Assembly (NCBI RefSeq): GCF_018310345.1
Contig: NZ_JAGXBY010000004.1
Location: 186,001 to 250,000 of the forward strand
Length of the DNA stretch: 64,000 nucleotides
Reading direction: 5' to 3'
From: Ornithinibacillus massiliensis
Lineage (GTDB): Bacteria > Bacillota > Bacilli > Bacillales > Amphibacillaceae
Shown piece by piece: positions 22,571-32,160 of the stretch; the first letter of the stretch is position 1, and each line of letters starts with the position of its first letter. Below the pieces are notes generated by a model. That model was not told where the DNA came from. It ran no database searches and saw only the letters and a list, made by a program, of their open reading frames with translations. The translations under genes and the position numbers were made by a program.

Positions 22571-22867
22571 TTATTCTTTTTCCATCGTCCGTTCTAGCAC
22601 CAGCTTATAGCCATCACTACCATAATCAATACATCGTCTTACTCTTGAGATGGTGGCTGTTGATGCTTTTGTTTCTTTTTCAATCGCTTTGTACGTATAA
22701 CCCTCGGTAAGCATTTTGGCAACCTGGAGTCGTTGAGCTAGGGATTGAATCTCTCCCATCGTTGCAATATCATCAAAGAATTGATAACATTCTTCTCGAT
22801 TCTTCAATGATAAAATTGCGTCAAATAAATTATCGAGAGCTTCCCCACGTAATTTATCAATTTGCAT
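22571..22867 (-). CDS. yerC: YerC/YecD-family TrpR-related DNA-binding protein
   Basis: A 98-residue helical protein of the TrpR superfamily. MQIDKLRGEALDNLFDAILSLKNREECYQFFDDIATMGEIQSLAQRLQVAKML forms the dimerisation helices, and GYTYKAIEKETKASTATISRVRRCIDYG is a clear helix-turn-helix. The family is widespread in Firmicutes next to yerB and pcrBA; its regulon is not established. It follows yerB by 11 nt and shares a terminator, so the two are co-transcribed. Confidence 0.9.
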   Translation of the reverse strand: MQIDKLRGEALDNLFDAILSLKNREECYQFFDDIATMGEIQSLAQRLQVAKMLTEGYTYKAIEKETKASTATISRVRRCIDYGSDGYKLVLERTMEKE

Positions 22868-22878
22868 ATTGTTACCCC

Positions 22879-23949
22879 CTATTCCCTACTCGAAAGTATC
22901 GTAACGGAACCCTCCATACCTGGGCTAGTAGGAACTACATTAATCCATGTTTTACCTGGTACAAAGCCCACCACTTCGCCATCTTTAACTGGCACTATCT
23001 TTCCATTTCGATTTTCCCATTTAAGCTGTTGGACTTTTCCTTTTTGAATGAGATAAGCATCTCCACCTGAATAGAAATCAATATCCCTGCGTCCTGCATC
23101 ATCTATTACTTCATGATGCGTTTCCACAATAAATACATTATCCACTTGTATTGGCTCATTCGTGTTTAACTCTACTGTCATCTCTCTATCATTAAAGCGA
23201 GTGTATTTCTCGGTCGTCGCATCGTATTTGTACTCCACGATTTCCATCGGATTATTAGAGTAGACGATTTCTACCTCATGAGCAGCTTCTCCATGTATTA
23301 AATCTACCTCTTCTTCGGTTAAAAATGGCAAGGATTCGTTCTCGGCAGTTACCGCAAAACCATTATCAGCTGCTACTTGATACACATTATCAAATAACAA
23401 ATATGAATTATGTGGTGCTTCACGGAATGATTCCCTCTTAAATAATTTACCATCATTATCATAATTTGCTCCATCAAGATGATCGATACCACGATTATCT
23501 AGCATATCATTTACAAATTCTGCCGCACCATGATAAATATATAATGCACCATACCGATTTGCAAGGTCGAAATAATATTCACGTGCACTTCGTACGGGAC
23601 CAACCACTTCTGGCTGTTCACTATGGAATAGCGCTAGAAATCGTGTAATCATGCCCTCAGCAAGAATCTCAAAGACAATATCCGCCTGTGAAAGCCCTGA
23701 TTGCGGACGGGCCTTCGTATGATTATTCACCATAATACCCACTATACGATGATCCACACTGTCATTAGTCGCAATCCCTGTTAATGGATACTTATTGGCA
23801 TAATGTCCCTCGGGTTCTCCTGGTTCGGTTACAGACACTTCTGTATTCTCCTCTGGCTGTTCTTCTGTCTGAGGTTTATCTGAATCATCATTACATGCCA
23901 CTAATAGAATACTAATACTAAAAAGTACTAGTAAAAATATCTTCCTCAT
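22879..23949 (-). CDS. yerB: YerB-type lipoprotein with DUF3048 domains
   Basis: A 356-residue extracytoplasmic lipoprotein. The signal peptide MRKIFLLVLFSISILLVAC ends in lipobox LVAC (Cys19), followed by an acidic, low-complexity linker. The body holds the paired DUF3048 domains: PLTGIATNDSVDHRIVGIMVNNHTKARPQSGLSQADIVFEILAEG (N-terminal) and a C-terminal beta-rich part ending FVPGKTWINVVPTSPG. Function is unknown. The frequent DIVFEILAEGMITRFLALF motif suggests a structured cell-envelope protein. It is upstream of yerC in the conserved yerA-yerB-yerC order. Confidence 0.88.
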   Translation of the reverse strand: MRKIFLLVLFSISILLVACNDDSDKPQTEEQPEENTEVSVTEPGEPEGHYANKYPLTGIATNDSVDHRIVGIMVNNHTKARPQSGLSQADIVFEILAEGMITRFLALFHSEQPEVVGPVRSAREYYFDLANRYGALYIYHGAAEFVNDMLDNRGIDHLDGANYDNDGKLFKRESFREAPHNSYLLFDNVYQVAADNGFAVTAENESLPFLTEEEVDLIHGEAAHEVEIVYSNNPMEIVEYKYDATTEKYTRFNDREMTVELNTNEPIQVDNVFIVETHHEVIDDAGRRDIDFYSGGDAYLIQKGKVQQLKWENRNGKIVPVKDGEVVGFVPGKTWINVVPTSPGMEGSVTILSSRE

Positions 23950-24008
23950 ATTCCCAACACCTTTATATAGTCTGTTCTACCTATAATAGTACTTAGTACC
24001 ATTATATG

Positions 24009-25748
24009 CTATCGCATGGTCGCTGGGAAGAGTACTTCACGTTTCTTAATATCCATAATCCCTTCTTGGGTAATACGAATGTATGGCAAATGAGTAGAGG
24101 ATAAAAATAGAATACTGTATATCGGATCATGAAATTGATATCCGAATTCAAGAAGTTTAGCTTTTAACTCCTTCTCCTTTTCGATTAAATCATCCATGCT
24201 ACCAGCAAACATCCTCCCTCCTAACAATAAAGGAAGCTCTGCTACTACTTCGCCTTCTTGCACAAGAACAATCCCGCCACCTAATTCCTTTAGCCGTTTC
24301 CATGCAAGTAACATATCCTGTTTATTTTTTCCAATAAAAATTAAATCTCCTGTTTGAGAAAATGAACTAACCAATCCTCCTAGGCTCTTCGTAAAACCCC
24401 GTATCGTAGTATTGACTCGCCACTGTCCTTTCTTATCCAGTAACAATAAGAAAGCATCATCACGATATTCTGGTAATTCATTTACCGTAATATCAGTTTG
24501 AATAGGGTATGGTTTGATGATAACATCATTAATCATATCTAGTCCGATTGGTATCGAAAACTGTAAGTCCCGTAAGTCCATATCCCACTCAAACTGAAGT
24601 GGTTTTATTTTATATTTCTCCCAATTAATATAGGAAGGTAATTCTTGCTCTACATTTTCCCTAACAATCCATTTCCCCTTCGCTAATACACTCTCTGGGT
24701 GTGGAATATCCTTTGCTTGTAATATATTAATATTAGCAATTCGCCCCGGCGCTATACATCCTAACTGCTCTTCCAAATGGAAGTGCTTCGCCACATTGAA
24801 GGATGCCATTCGATAAGCATCTTCAATAGGCACCCCCTGTTGAATAGCAATTTCAATACAAACATTCATTAATCCATTCTCATAGAAGCCTGGCGTTGCC
24901 CCATCTGTTGTCATCGTTAACTGTTCGAAGCTCGTTAATCCCGCATCGATTATTTCCTCTAAAAGTTGCGGAAGATCTGGTCGAATTGAAGAATAACGTA
25001 AACCCACCTGATAGCCAAGCTTAAGGCGGTTTATTACATCCTCACCAGAAATAGATTCATGATCTGCCGAAATGCCAAGAAGCTTCATCTTAGTTAACGT
25101 GTTCTCGGACGCGCCTGGAAGATGTCCCTCCACACGCTTTCCTTTGCGCTTCATTTCTTGAATCCAATATAATAATCGATCATCACCATTTAACAGACTT
25201 GGCCACCCAGTCAGTTCCCCGCCCTGTAGGACCGATGGGTGATTCAACCAATCTAGCATATCTTCAGTATTGAATAGTTGGTCTTCTTCTAACATAGCTG
25301 TTTGGGGATCAAATCTACTCCACCAATACATAGAAACTGGTAGCTTATCAAACTCGCGCAGGATAGAAAACGCTTTCTTTTTTTCTAACAAAAAAAGCCA
25401 TGATAAATTATCATTAACTAATGTAGTTGTTCCAAATTTTGCAGCATGTTTCGCTAATACTTCAGGATTATATAATTGAAACGGATGAGCATGTGGTTCC
25501 ATATAACCAGGCACTACATATTTCCCTTTACAGTCCACAACTTCTGTTGCCTGTTCAGGAAGCTTATCCCCGACATAAATAATTCGTTCATTATAGATCC
25601 AAATGTTCGCTGTTAACCATTGATTTAAGAACATATTTAAATAAGTAGCATTCTTTAGTACTAGTGTTGGTGCTATCTTACCTTCTACTACTTTCACATG
25701 CTTACGAAGTTCAAAATTTCTCCAATGTCCATTCTCTAACATAGGCAA
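24009..25748 (-). CDS. yerA: adenine deaminase-like amidohydrolase (YerA)
   Basis: A 579-residue metal-dependent amidohydrolase of the adenine deaminase family. The barrel metal-ligand motif PHAHP (His86, His88) follows the typical VDCKGKYVVPGYMEPH entry. Further blocks are VEGHLPGASENTLTKM and DGATPGFYENGLMN, and a C-terminal domain carries GGLVSSFSQTGDLIFIGKNKQDML. B. subtilis encodes both AdeC and the diverged paralogue YerA. Length and position beside yerB identify this as YerA, for which adenine deaminase activity is not assured. It lies between purD and yerB, suggesting a link to purine salvage by context only. Confidence 0.85.
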   Translation of the reverse strand: MPMLENGHWRNFELRKHVKVVEGKIAPTLVLKNATYLNMFLNQWLTANIWIYNERIIYVGDKLPEQATEVVDCKGKYVVPGYMEPHAHPFQLYNPEVLAKHAAKFGTTTLVNDNLSWLFLLEKKKAFSILREFDKLPVSMYWWSRFDPQTAMLEEDQLFNTEDMLDWLNHPSVLQGGELTGWPSLLNGDDRLLYWIQEMKRKGKRVEGHLPGASENTLTKMKLLGISADHESISGEDVINRLKLGYQVGLRYSSIRPDLPQLLEEIIDAGLTSFEQLTMTTDGATPGFYENGLMNVCIEIAIQQGVPIEDAYRMASFNVAKHFHLEEQLGCIAPGRIANINILQAKDIPHPESVLAKGKWIVRENVEQELPSYINWEKYKIKPLQFEWDMDLRDLQFSIPIGLDMINDVIIKPYPIQTDITVNELPEYRDDAFLLLLDKKGQWRVNTTIRGFTKSLGGLVSSFSQTGDLIFIGKNKQDMLLAWKRLKELGGGIVLVQEGEVVAELPLLLGGRMFAGSMDDLIEKEKELKAKLLEFGYQFHDPIYSILFLSSTHLPYIRITQEGIMDIKKREVLFPATMR

Positions 25749-26093
25749 CTCTCCAAATTTATTCTTTTTCCAATTGTATCACAATTCACGCTTTATTACT
25801 GTAAAGTTCTTGTGAATTACAGTGAAAATTTTGTGACAAATTGGAAATGGGGGGAGGTGGATTGGTTTATTGATTGAATAGAGGGGCCTTGGACTTTTGG
25901 GGGTTTATTGGGATTGTTCTATTGTTTATTTGGGAGGGATTAGCGGACTAGTTTATCAATTGAGTCGTTCTATTGTTCAATAAAACTATAGTTTTAATTT
26001 AGAGTTATCAATTGAACCTTTCTAGCTTTCAATTAATCTTAAATCCAAGCTAGCCCATTCATGTTCTTTCAATCCATATTTTAGCGGAAGATA
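25749..26093. repeat. intergenic region with degenerate GTTTAT...TTCTATTGTT repeats
   Basis: About 345 bp between yerA and purD. From about 25860 to 26035 the sequence is a series of imperfect units: GTTTATTGATTGAATAG, GTTTATTGGGATTGTTCTATTG, GTTTATCAATTGAGTCGTTCT and TTATCAATTGAACCTTTCTA, spaced roughly 40-55 bp. G-rich fillers lie between them (GGGGGGAGGTGG, TTTGGGAGGG). No ORF with a ribosome site covers it. The yerA promoter must lie at its left end; TTGACA-like boxes are not clear. Confidence 0.4.
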
Positions 26094-26119
26094 AAAAAGA
26101 CACTCTACGAAAGAGCGTC
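26094..26119 (-). terminator. terminator of the purine operon (after purD)
   Basis: On the minus strand an 8-bp stem with one G-U (arms 26112-26119 and 26099-26106) and a TTCGT loop is followed by TTTTTTATC. It overlaps the purD stop codon at 26105-26107. Confidence 0.85.
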
Positions 26120-27367
26120 TTCTTTCATTTTCCCTATATCTGTACGATAGAAAAATCCTTCTAAATCTTTATTTGCCGGTAAGCTTTCATATACTAATTT
26201 TCCCGCATTCTCTAAAGTAGTACTTTTAGCGCCAACTAATAGTACTCTGCCTCCATTTGAGACAAAGCCGTTATCCGTTTTATCGACACCAGCATAGACA
26301 ATAAAAGACTCCCCATATAAATTAGGTAGTAATACGCCTTTTTGATAGGAACCTGGATAGCCATCAGATGCTAGCACTACACCTAAACAGGACTGTTCTT
26401 CCCATTCTAGCTGTGGGGTTTCATCACTTAAAACATCTACTAATACCTGTATCAAATCATTTTTCAATAATGGTAACACTACTTGTGTTTCTGGGTCACC
26501 GAATCTAGCATTAAATTCAATAACCTTTGGACCTTCAGCTGTCATAATAAGACCAGCATATAATATTCCAGTGAAAGAACGGCCTTCTGCAACTAACCCA
26601 CTTGCAGCCTTTTGGAGAATCTCTTTTGTAGCATAGTTGATTGCTTCCTCCGTTATGTCCGGAACTGGGGCATATGCGCCCATCCCACCAGTATTCGGAC
26701 CTTCATCATGGTCGAATGCACGCTTATGATCTCTAGCTGGAATCATCGGACATACTTTTTCTCCATGGACAAATGCCATTAGAGAAAATTCATTTCCCAT
26801 CAAAAATTCTTCCACTACAACCTTAGCCCCCGCTTCAGAGAACGCCTTCGACACTAGCATATCATCAATTGCTTGAATGGCTTGCTTCGTAGTTTCAGCG
26901 ACGACCACACCTTTTCCAGCTGCTAATCCGTCTGCCTTAATTACAATTGGCGCACCCTTTTCAATTACATATGCTTTTGCTTTTTCTGCATCCGTAAATG
27001 TTTCATAGCTTGCCGTTGGAATCTGATATTTCTTCATGATTTCCTTTGCAAAGCTTTTACTTCCTTCAATTAATGCAGCCTCTTTCGTAGGGGCAAAGAC
27101 GCTTAAGCCTTCCGCTAGAAATTCATTAGCGATTCCATCTAATAACGGATTTTCCGGACCTACTATCGTAAGCTCAATACTATGCTCTTTTGCAAAATGA
27201 ATCAGTTTCATAGTCTCGGTTTCTTCTATTGGAACACAGGTTGCCACATTTTCCATCCCTGCATTACCAGGTGCAACAAATAGCTTATCTATTAATTTAC
27301 TTTCTGAAAGCTTCATTACGATACTATGCTCACGACCACCACGACCTATTACAAGAACGTTCATCAC
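26105..27367 (-). CDS. purD: phosphoribosylamine-glycine ligase (GAR synthetase)
   Basis: ATP-grasp ligase for step 2 of purine synthesis: phosphoribosylamine + glycine + ATP to GAR. The 420 residues are the usual length. The N-terminus MMNVLVIGRGGREHSIVMKL, the ATP-grasp block PIVIKADGLAAGKGVVVAET, VVEEFLMGNEFSLMAFV, NTGGMGAYAP and the metal-binding EFNARFGDPETQVVLPLL are all intact. It is the last gene of the operon, 12 nt after purH. The terminator overlaps its stop codon. Confidence 0.97.
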   Translation of the reverse strand: MMNVLVIGRGGREHSIVMKLSESKLIDKLFVAPGNAGMENVATCVPIEETETMKLIHFAKEHSIELTIVGPENPLLDGIANEFLAEGLSVFAPTKEAALIEGSKSFAKEIMKKYQIPTASYETFTDAEKAKAYVIEKGAPIVIKADGLAAGKGVVVAETTKQAIQAIDDMLVSKAFSEAGAKVVVEEFLMGNEFSLMAFVHGEKVCPMIPARDHKRAFDHDEGPNTGGMGAYAPVPDITEEAINYATKEILQKAASGLVAEGRSFTGILYAGLIMTAEGPKVIEFNARFGDPETQVVLPLLKNDLIQVLVDVLSDETPQLEWEEQSCLGVVLASDGYPGSYQKGVLLPNLYGESFIVYAGVDKTDNGFVSNGGRVLLVGAKSTTLENAGKLVYESLPANKDLEGFFYRTDIGKMKEDALS

Positions 27368-27379
27368 CCGGCCCCCTCA

Positions 27380-28909
27380 TTAATGTTTGAAATGACGCAT
27401 ACCTGTGTATACCATTGCAATACCATGTTCGTTACATACATCGATGGAATCTTGATCGCGTTTAGAACCACCTGGTTGGATAATGGCGGTTACTCCTACC
27501 TTGATTGCTTCTTCTACAGTATCAGGCATTGGAAAAAAAGCATCCGATGCTAACACTGATCCAAGCGCCTTATCTCCAGCTTGCTCGATCGCAATACGTG
27601 CAGCCCCAACCCGGTTCATTTGTCCTGCCCCAACACCAATTGTTTGATTATCTTTTGCTAAAACAATTGCGTTTGATTTCACGTGTTTAACTGCTTTCCA
27701 AGCAAAAAGGAGATTTTGTAGTTCTTCCTCAGTTGGCGCTCTATCGGTTACAACCTCAACGCTTCCTTCGTCTACACTACCAATATCTTTATTTTGAATT
27801 AGGACACCGCCATCAACTGTTGTTAGCTTAAAGCTCTCATCCTTTTGGGCCATTTCCATTGTTAATAGACGAATATTTTTCTTTTGCGTTAAGATTTCTA
27901 GCGCTTTTTCCGAGAAGCTCGGAGCAATGACGATTTCAAGAAAAATCTCTCTTAATTTCTCAGCAGTTTGAGCGTCTACTTCTCTATTCAATGCAACAAT
28001 TCCACCAAAAATTGAGATTGGGTCAGCATCAAATGCCAGTTGGAACGCTTCTGCAATTGATTCAGCCATCCCAATTCCACAAGGATTCATATGTTTTACA
28101 GCAACTGCTGCTGGTAAATCATATTCTGTCAATATTTCCACAGCAGCATTTGCATCTTGGATATTGTTATAGGAAAGCTCCTTACCATGTAATTGCTTAG
28201 CTGTGGCCAAACTCATTCCGTTTTGAATTGGATTTTTATAAAATGCAGCAACTTGATGTGGATTTTCCCCATATCGTAAGGATTGAACTTTTTCATATGT
28301 AACAGTGTAGGTCTCTGGGAATTTCTCGCCAGTTTGTGTTAAAAAGTAATTAGCAATGATTGCATCATAGTTTGCCGTGTGGCGGAATACTTTAGCCGCA
28401 AGCTTTTGACGGAATTCCAGACTAATAGAAGCATCCTTAATTCCTTCTAAAACTGGGGTATAATCTTCCGGATCTACCACAACTAAGACGTCCTCAAAAT
28501 TCTTCGCAGCAGAACGTAACATAGTTGGCCCACCAATATCAATATTCTCTATAATTTCTTCCTTTGTAACGCCTTCTGAAACAAGCGTTTGTTTAAAAGG
28601 ATACAGATTAACCACCACAACATCTATTGGCTCTATCTCGTTCGCTTCCATTTGTTGCAAATGATCTGGATTCGAGCGCTTACCTAATAATCCACCATGA
28701 ACCTTTGGATGAAGCGTCTTCAGACGACCATCCATAATTTCTGGAAAACCAGTAACCTGATCAATAGAGATCGCAGGCACACTAGCATTTTGCAATGCCT
28801 TTAATGTACCACCAGTCGAGACAATCTCATAGTCCAGTTCAACTAACCCTTGAGCAAACTCTACAATCTTCTGTTTATCTGAAACACTGATTAATGCACG
28901 CTTTTTCAT
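27380..28909 (-). CDS. purH: bifunctional AICAR transformylase/IMP cyclohydrolase
   Basis: Carries out the last two steps to IMP: formylation of AICAR with 10-formyl-THF, then ring closure. The 509 residues comprise an N-terminal MGS-like IMP cyclohydrolase domain (ALISVSDKQKIVEFAQGLVELDYEIVSTGGT, DGRLKTLHPKVHGGLL) and a C-terminal AICARFT domain with LRYGENPHQ and AAVKHMNPCG. It ends with the typical AIIQPGGSKRDQDSIDVCNEHGIAMV...FKH tail. It is separated from purN by 243 bp of repeat DNA, an unusual gap in an otherwise overlapping operon. Confidence 0.97.
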   Translation of the reverse strand: MKKRALISVSDKQKIVEFAQGLVELDYEIVSTGGTLKALQNASVPAISIDQVTGFPEIMDGRLKTLHPKVHGGLLGKRSNPDHLQQMEANEIEPIDVVVVNLYPFKQTLVSEGVTKEEIIENIDIGGPTMLRSAAKNFEDVLVVVDPEDYTPVLEGIKDASISLEFRQKLAAKVFRHTANYDAIIANYFLTQTGEKFPETYTVTYEKVQSLRYGENPHQVAAFYKNPIQNGMSLATAKQLHGKELSYNNIQDANAAVEILTEYDLPAAVAVKHMNPCGIGMAESIAEAFQLAFDADPISIFGGIVALNREVDAQTAEKLREIFLEIVIAPSFSEKALEILTQKKNIRLLTMEMAQKDESFKLTTVDGGVLIQNKDIGSVDEGSVEVVTDRAPTEEELQNLLFAWKAVKHVKSNAIVLAKDNQTIGVGAGQMNRVGAARIAIEQAGDKALGSVLASDAFFPMPDTVEEAIKVGVTAIIQPGGSKRDQDSIDVCNEHGIAMVYTGMRHFKH

Positions 28910-28993
28910 AGTTACACTCCTTGCTTCTATCGTGTGTACTTTCTTCTATTAGGTAACCTGTATTATCGTTTTTGGTGTATCTTTTACCGGATC

Positions 28994-29140
28994 GGGCGCA
29001 TTTGCTTATGGGGGTGGGGGCGTCTCTTTCTCGCTCGGGCTCATCTTACTCCCGCTCGGTCACATGTATCCCAATTTCGGGCGCATCCCGTTCCCACTCA
29101 GGCGCAGCTCCACCCATTCCAAGCCCATCTACCGCACCAC
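28994..29140. repeat. seven degenerate tandem 21-bp repeats inside the purine operon
   Basis: Seven consecutive 21-bp units begin at 28994, 29015, 29036, 29057, 29078, 29099 and 29120. The common core is CGGGCGCATCT followed by a pyrimidine-rich half with CCC. The period shows in a plus-strand reading frame, where the units read as heptapeptides of the type RAHLTPA, RSHVSQF, RAHPVPT, QAHLPHH. GC content is clearly above both flanking genes. There is no ribosome site and the purine genes run on the other strand, so this is a repeat tract in the purN-purH spacer, not a gene. Confidence 0.8.
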
Positions 29141-29152
29141 ATCCCACCTACA

Positions 29153-29722
29153 TTAACGGCTATCTGCTACCACTTGATTAATCACCCTTGGGTATAACAC
29201 ATGCTCGACCTGCTGTATCCGGTTCTTTAATGTTTCTTCTGTATCCTCTGGCAAAATAGGGACTTGTTCTTGTGCGATAACTGGGCCTGTATCCATTCCT
29301 TCATCAACGAAGTGGACGGTAACACCTGTAACTTTGACGCCAGCTTGAAAAGCCTGACCTATGGCATCTTTACCGGGAAAAGCCGGTAAAAGGGATGGAT
29401 GGATATTTAATATTTTCCCTTCGTATGCTTCTAGTAGTGTCGGGCCAATTAATCGCATATAGCCTGCAAGAAATATCCATTCCACTTCATGCTTACGTAC
29501 AGCGCGCAGCACTTCCGACTCATATTCTGCTTTAGACGGGTAGTTTTTAGGATTTAAAACAAACGTTTGTACACCTAACCGCTCCGCTTTTTCAATGACT
29601 TTGGCTCCTGGTTTGTCACAAACTAGCAAGGCAATTTCACAAGCTACATTCTCCGCTTTCATGATGGCTTCAAAATTACTACCTGTACCAGAAGCAAATA
29701 CGGCTGCTTTAATTTTACTCAT
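29153..29722 (-). CDS. purN: phosphoribosylglycinamide formyltransferase
   Basis: Folate-dependent GAR transformylase, step 3 of purine synthesis. The 189 residues match the family. Residues [17 protein letters not shown] form the phosphate-binding N-terminus, then [34 protein letters not shown] carries the catalytic Asn/His pair (INIHPSLLP type), and [15 protein letters not shown] supplies the Asp. It overlaps purM by 8 nt. The stop is followed by a 243-bp spacer before purH. Confidence 0.96.
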   Translation of the reverse strand: MSKIKAAVFASGTGSNFEAIMKAENVACEIALLVCDKPGAKVIEKAERLGVQTFVLNPKNYPSKAEYESEVLRAVRKHEVEWIFLAGYMRLIGPTLLEAYEGKILNIHPSLLPAFPGKDAIGQAFQAGVKVTGVTVHFVDEGMDTGPVIAQEQVPILPEDTEETLKNRIQQVEHVLYPRVINQVVADSR

Positions 29723-30737
29723 AACGGAAGTGTACTCCTTCGTTTGTCCCTACTTGACCAATTATTGTAGCATGTTCGCCTGCCTCCGCTAGGGTATGTA
29801 GGGCTTGCTCTGCGTCTTGTTTGGCGACTACGATTGCCATGCCAATTCCCATGTTGAATACGCTAAACATATCATCAAGCGTTATGTTACCTCTTTCTTG
29901 TAGGAATGGAAATATTTCTGGTATCTCCCAATTTCCATAAACTAAATCTACACCTAGTCCTGCCGGTAGCATTCTTGGGATGTTTTCATAAAATCCACCA
30001 CCAGTTATATGTGAAATGCCTTTTATAGAAACTTCCTTCATGACACTGTTAATCTGCTTTGCATAGATCTTAGTTGGTTCCATTAGCCACTCACCTAGTG
30101 GCTTGGATAATCCAGCGGGAGTCTCCGTTAAGTCTAAGTCATTAACTATTTTCCGGACTAAGGAATAACCATTCGAATGTATCCCACTGGAGGGTAGACC
30201 GATAATGATGTCACCTGCTTGAATTTGTTCTCCGGTAACTAGTGCTGACTTTTCAGCAATTCCAACAACAAATCCAGCTAAGTCATATTCATTTTCCCCG
30301 TACATTCCTGGCATTTCCGCTGTTTCCCCACCTATTAATGCCGCTTCCGCATTAGCACAGCCCTCTGCAATTCCCGCAACAATTTGTTCTATTCGTGCAG
30401 GATCGTTTTTTCCACATGCTATATAATCAAGGAAGAACAAGGGGGTTGCACCTTGAGCAACGATATCATTGACACACATAGCAACTAAATCGATGCCAAC
30501 TGTATCGTGTTTATCCAATTCAATGGCTAATTTTAACTTAGTTCCAACTCCATCTGTTCCAGAGACTAATACAGGCTCTTTATACGGAAAAGATGTTAGT
30601 TCAAATAATCCGGCAAAAGCACCTATTCCGCCAAGTACTTCTGGTCTTGTTGTTTTAGCGATATGCTTTTTCATTCGTTCAACCGCTTCATAGCCCGCTT
30701 CTACATCGACACCTGCTGCCTTATATACATTCGACAC
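29715..30737 (-). CDS. purM: phosphoribosylformylglycinamidine cyclo-ligase (AIR synthetase)
   Basis: ATP-dependent ring closure of FGAM to AIR, step 5. The 340 residues include the [21 protein letters not shown] N-terminus (here [19 protein letters not shown]), [56 protein letters not shown] and [16 protein letters not shown]. The start is GTG with GGAG 9 nt upstream, 13 nt after purF. It overlaps purN by 8 nt. Confidence 0.97.
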   Translation of the reverse strand: MSNVYKAAGVDVEAGYEAVERMKKHIAKTTRPEVLGGIGAFAGLFELTSFPYKEPVLVSGTDGVGTKLKLAIELDKHDTVGIDLVAMCVNDIVAQGATPLFFLDYIACGKNDPARIEQIVAGIAEGCANAEAALIGGETAEMPGMYGENEYDLAGFVVGIAEKSALVTGEQIQAGDIIIGLPSSGIHSNGYSLVRKIVNDLDLTETPAGLSKPLGEWLMEPTKIYAKQINSVMKEVSIKGISHITGGGFYENIPRMLPAGLGVDLVYGNWEIPEIFPFLQERGNITLDDMFSVFNMGIGMAIVVAKQDAEQALHTLAEAGEHATIIGQVGTNEGVHFRYE

Positions 30738-30750
30738 GTTGTCACGCTCC

Positions 30751-32160
30751 TTAACATTTCGTATAGGAAATTTCTAATTGACCATTCTTCGTTACTGGGT
30801 ACTGTCCTGTCATACATGCCATACAGACACCTTGATCTATAGAATCATCTGAAACGATTGCCCGTTCTAAACCATCACTAGAAAGATAAGCTAAACTATC
30901 TGCACCAATGATTTCGCAAATTTTATCAATCGAATAATTTGCTGCAATTAGTTCCTCTTTCGTAGACATGTCAATTCCGTAATAGCAAGGGTTTGTAATA
31001 GAAGGAGATGCAATCCTCACATGAACCTCTTTCGCACCAGCTTCCTTCAACATGCGAACGATTCGTTTGCATGTTGTACCTCGAACGATAGAATCATCAA
31101 TCATAATGACACGCTTACCTTCCACAATTGCACGTACAGGAGAAAGCTTCATTTTAACCCCTTGCTCGCGAAGTTCTTGGGAAGGCTGGATGAACGTTCT
31201 TCCAGTATATCGATTTTTAATTAAGCCTATTTCGTATGGAATACCAGTTTGTTCTGCATAGCCAATCGCCGCAGAAATACTAGAATCCGGTACACCTGTT
31301 ACCACATCTGCTTCAACAGGAGCTTCCTTAGCTAATTCAATCCCCATACGCTTACGTGATGCATGGACGTTGACCTCATTTAAATTACTATCTGGGCGGG
31401 AAAAATAAACATACTCCATCGCACATAATGCCCGCTTTTGTGGTAGAGCAAAGCGGGTAGACTCTAATCCATCATCGGAAATCGTAATTAACTCACCTGG
31501 TAAAACGTCACGTTCGTAGGCCGCACCAATAATATCAAACGCGGAAGTCTCAGATGCTACGACATATGCATCTCCTAATCTACCAATCGATAATGGACGT
31601 AACCCTTTTGGATCTAACGCTACATGCATGCGAGTTTCCGAGAGAATGATAAAAGCATAGGCGCCAACTAATTGACCAAGAGCATCCTTTAATCCGGAAA
31701 CGGTATCCATATTGCCATTTCGCTTCAATAAGTGAGCAAGTACTTCTGTATCAGAAGAGGTTTGTAAAATACTTCCTGCAGACTCTAATTCACCACGGAG
31801 CTCATAAGCGTTCATGATATTTCCATTATGAGCAAGCGCCATACTTCCCGTCTGCGAACGAAAAAGCAATGGTTGGACATTATCAATTGATCTTTCCCCT
31901 TGTGTTGCGTAACGGACATGCCCGATTGCAGCATGGCCACTAAGCTTGGAGAAATCAACTCGCTTGAATACATCATTGACTAGTCCCTGCTCTTTGTGAA
32001 GCTTTAATTCTAACCCATTTGTTGTGACGACACCTGCACCTTCCTGGCCACGATGCTGTAAAGCATGAAGTCCATAATATGTTAATTCCGCCGCCTTATC
32101 ATGACCCCAAATGCCAAAGACACCACACTCTTCATTTAAGCCTCTTATTTCAGCAAGCAT
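30751..32160 (-). CDS. purF: amidophosphoribosyltransferase
   Basis: Committed step: PRPP + glutamine to phosphoribosylamine. The precursor has 469 residues. The short propeptide [11 protein letters not shown] precedes the nucleophile Cys12 (CGVFGIWG), as in the B. subtilis enzyme, which also carries a 4Fe-4S cluster. Its cysteines are visible here in [18 protein letters not shown] and VCMACMTGQ. The PRPP loop is [13 protein letters not shown]. The frame is open to 32178, but AAAGGAG lies between that TTG and the ATG at 32160, so 32160 is the start. It overlaps the end of purL by 16 nt. Confidence 0.96.
   Translation of the reverse strand: MLAEIRGLNEECGVFGIWGHDKAAELTYYGLHALQHRGQEGAGVVTTNGLELKLHKEQGLVNDVFKRVDFSKLSGHAAIGHVRYATQGERSIDNVQPLLFRSQTGSMALAHNGNIMNAYELRGELESAGSILQTSSDTEVLAHLLKRNGNMDTVSGLKDALGQLVGAYAFIILSETRMHVALDPKGLRPLSIGRLGDAYVVASETSAFDIIGAAYERDVLPGELITISDDGLESTRFALPQKRALCAMEYVYFSRPDSNLNEVNVHASRKRMGIELAKEAPVEADVVTGVPDSSISAAIGYAEQTGIPYEIGLIKNRYTGRTFIQPSQELREQGVKMKLSPVRAIVEGKRVIMIDDSIVRGTTCKRIVRMLKEAGAKEVHVRIASPSITNPCYYGIDMSTKEELIAANYSIDKICEIIGADSLAYLSSDGLERAIVSDDSIDQGVCMACMTGQYPVTKNGQLEISYTKC

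Noticed and set aside
22519..23070. Plus-strand ORFs opposite yerC and yerB
   Set aside because: Antisense shadows; the minus-strand genes have clear families and ribosome sites.
28934..29197. 87-codon plus-strand ORF with heptapeptide repeats
   Set aside because: It is the translation of the 21-bp repeat array, antisense to the operon, without a ribosome site, and it runs into purN.
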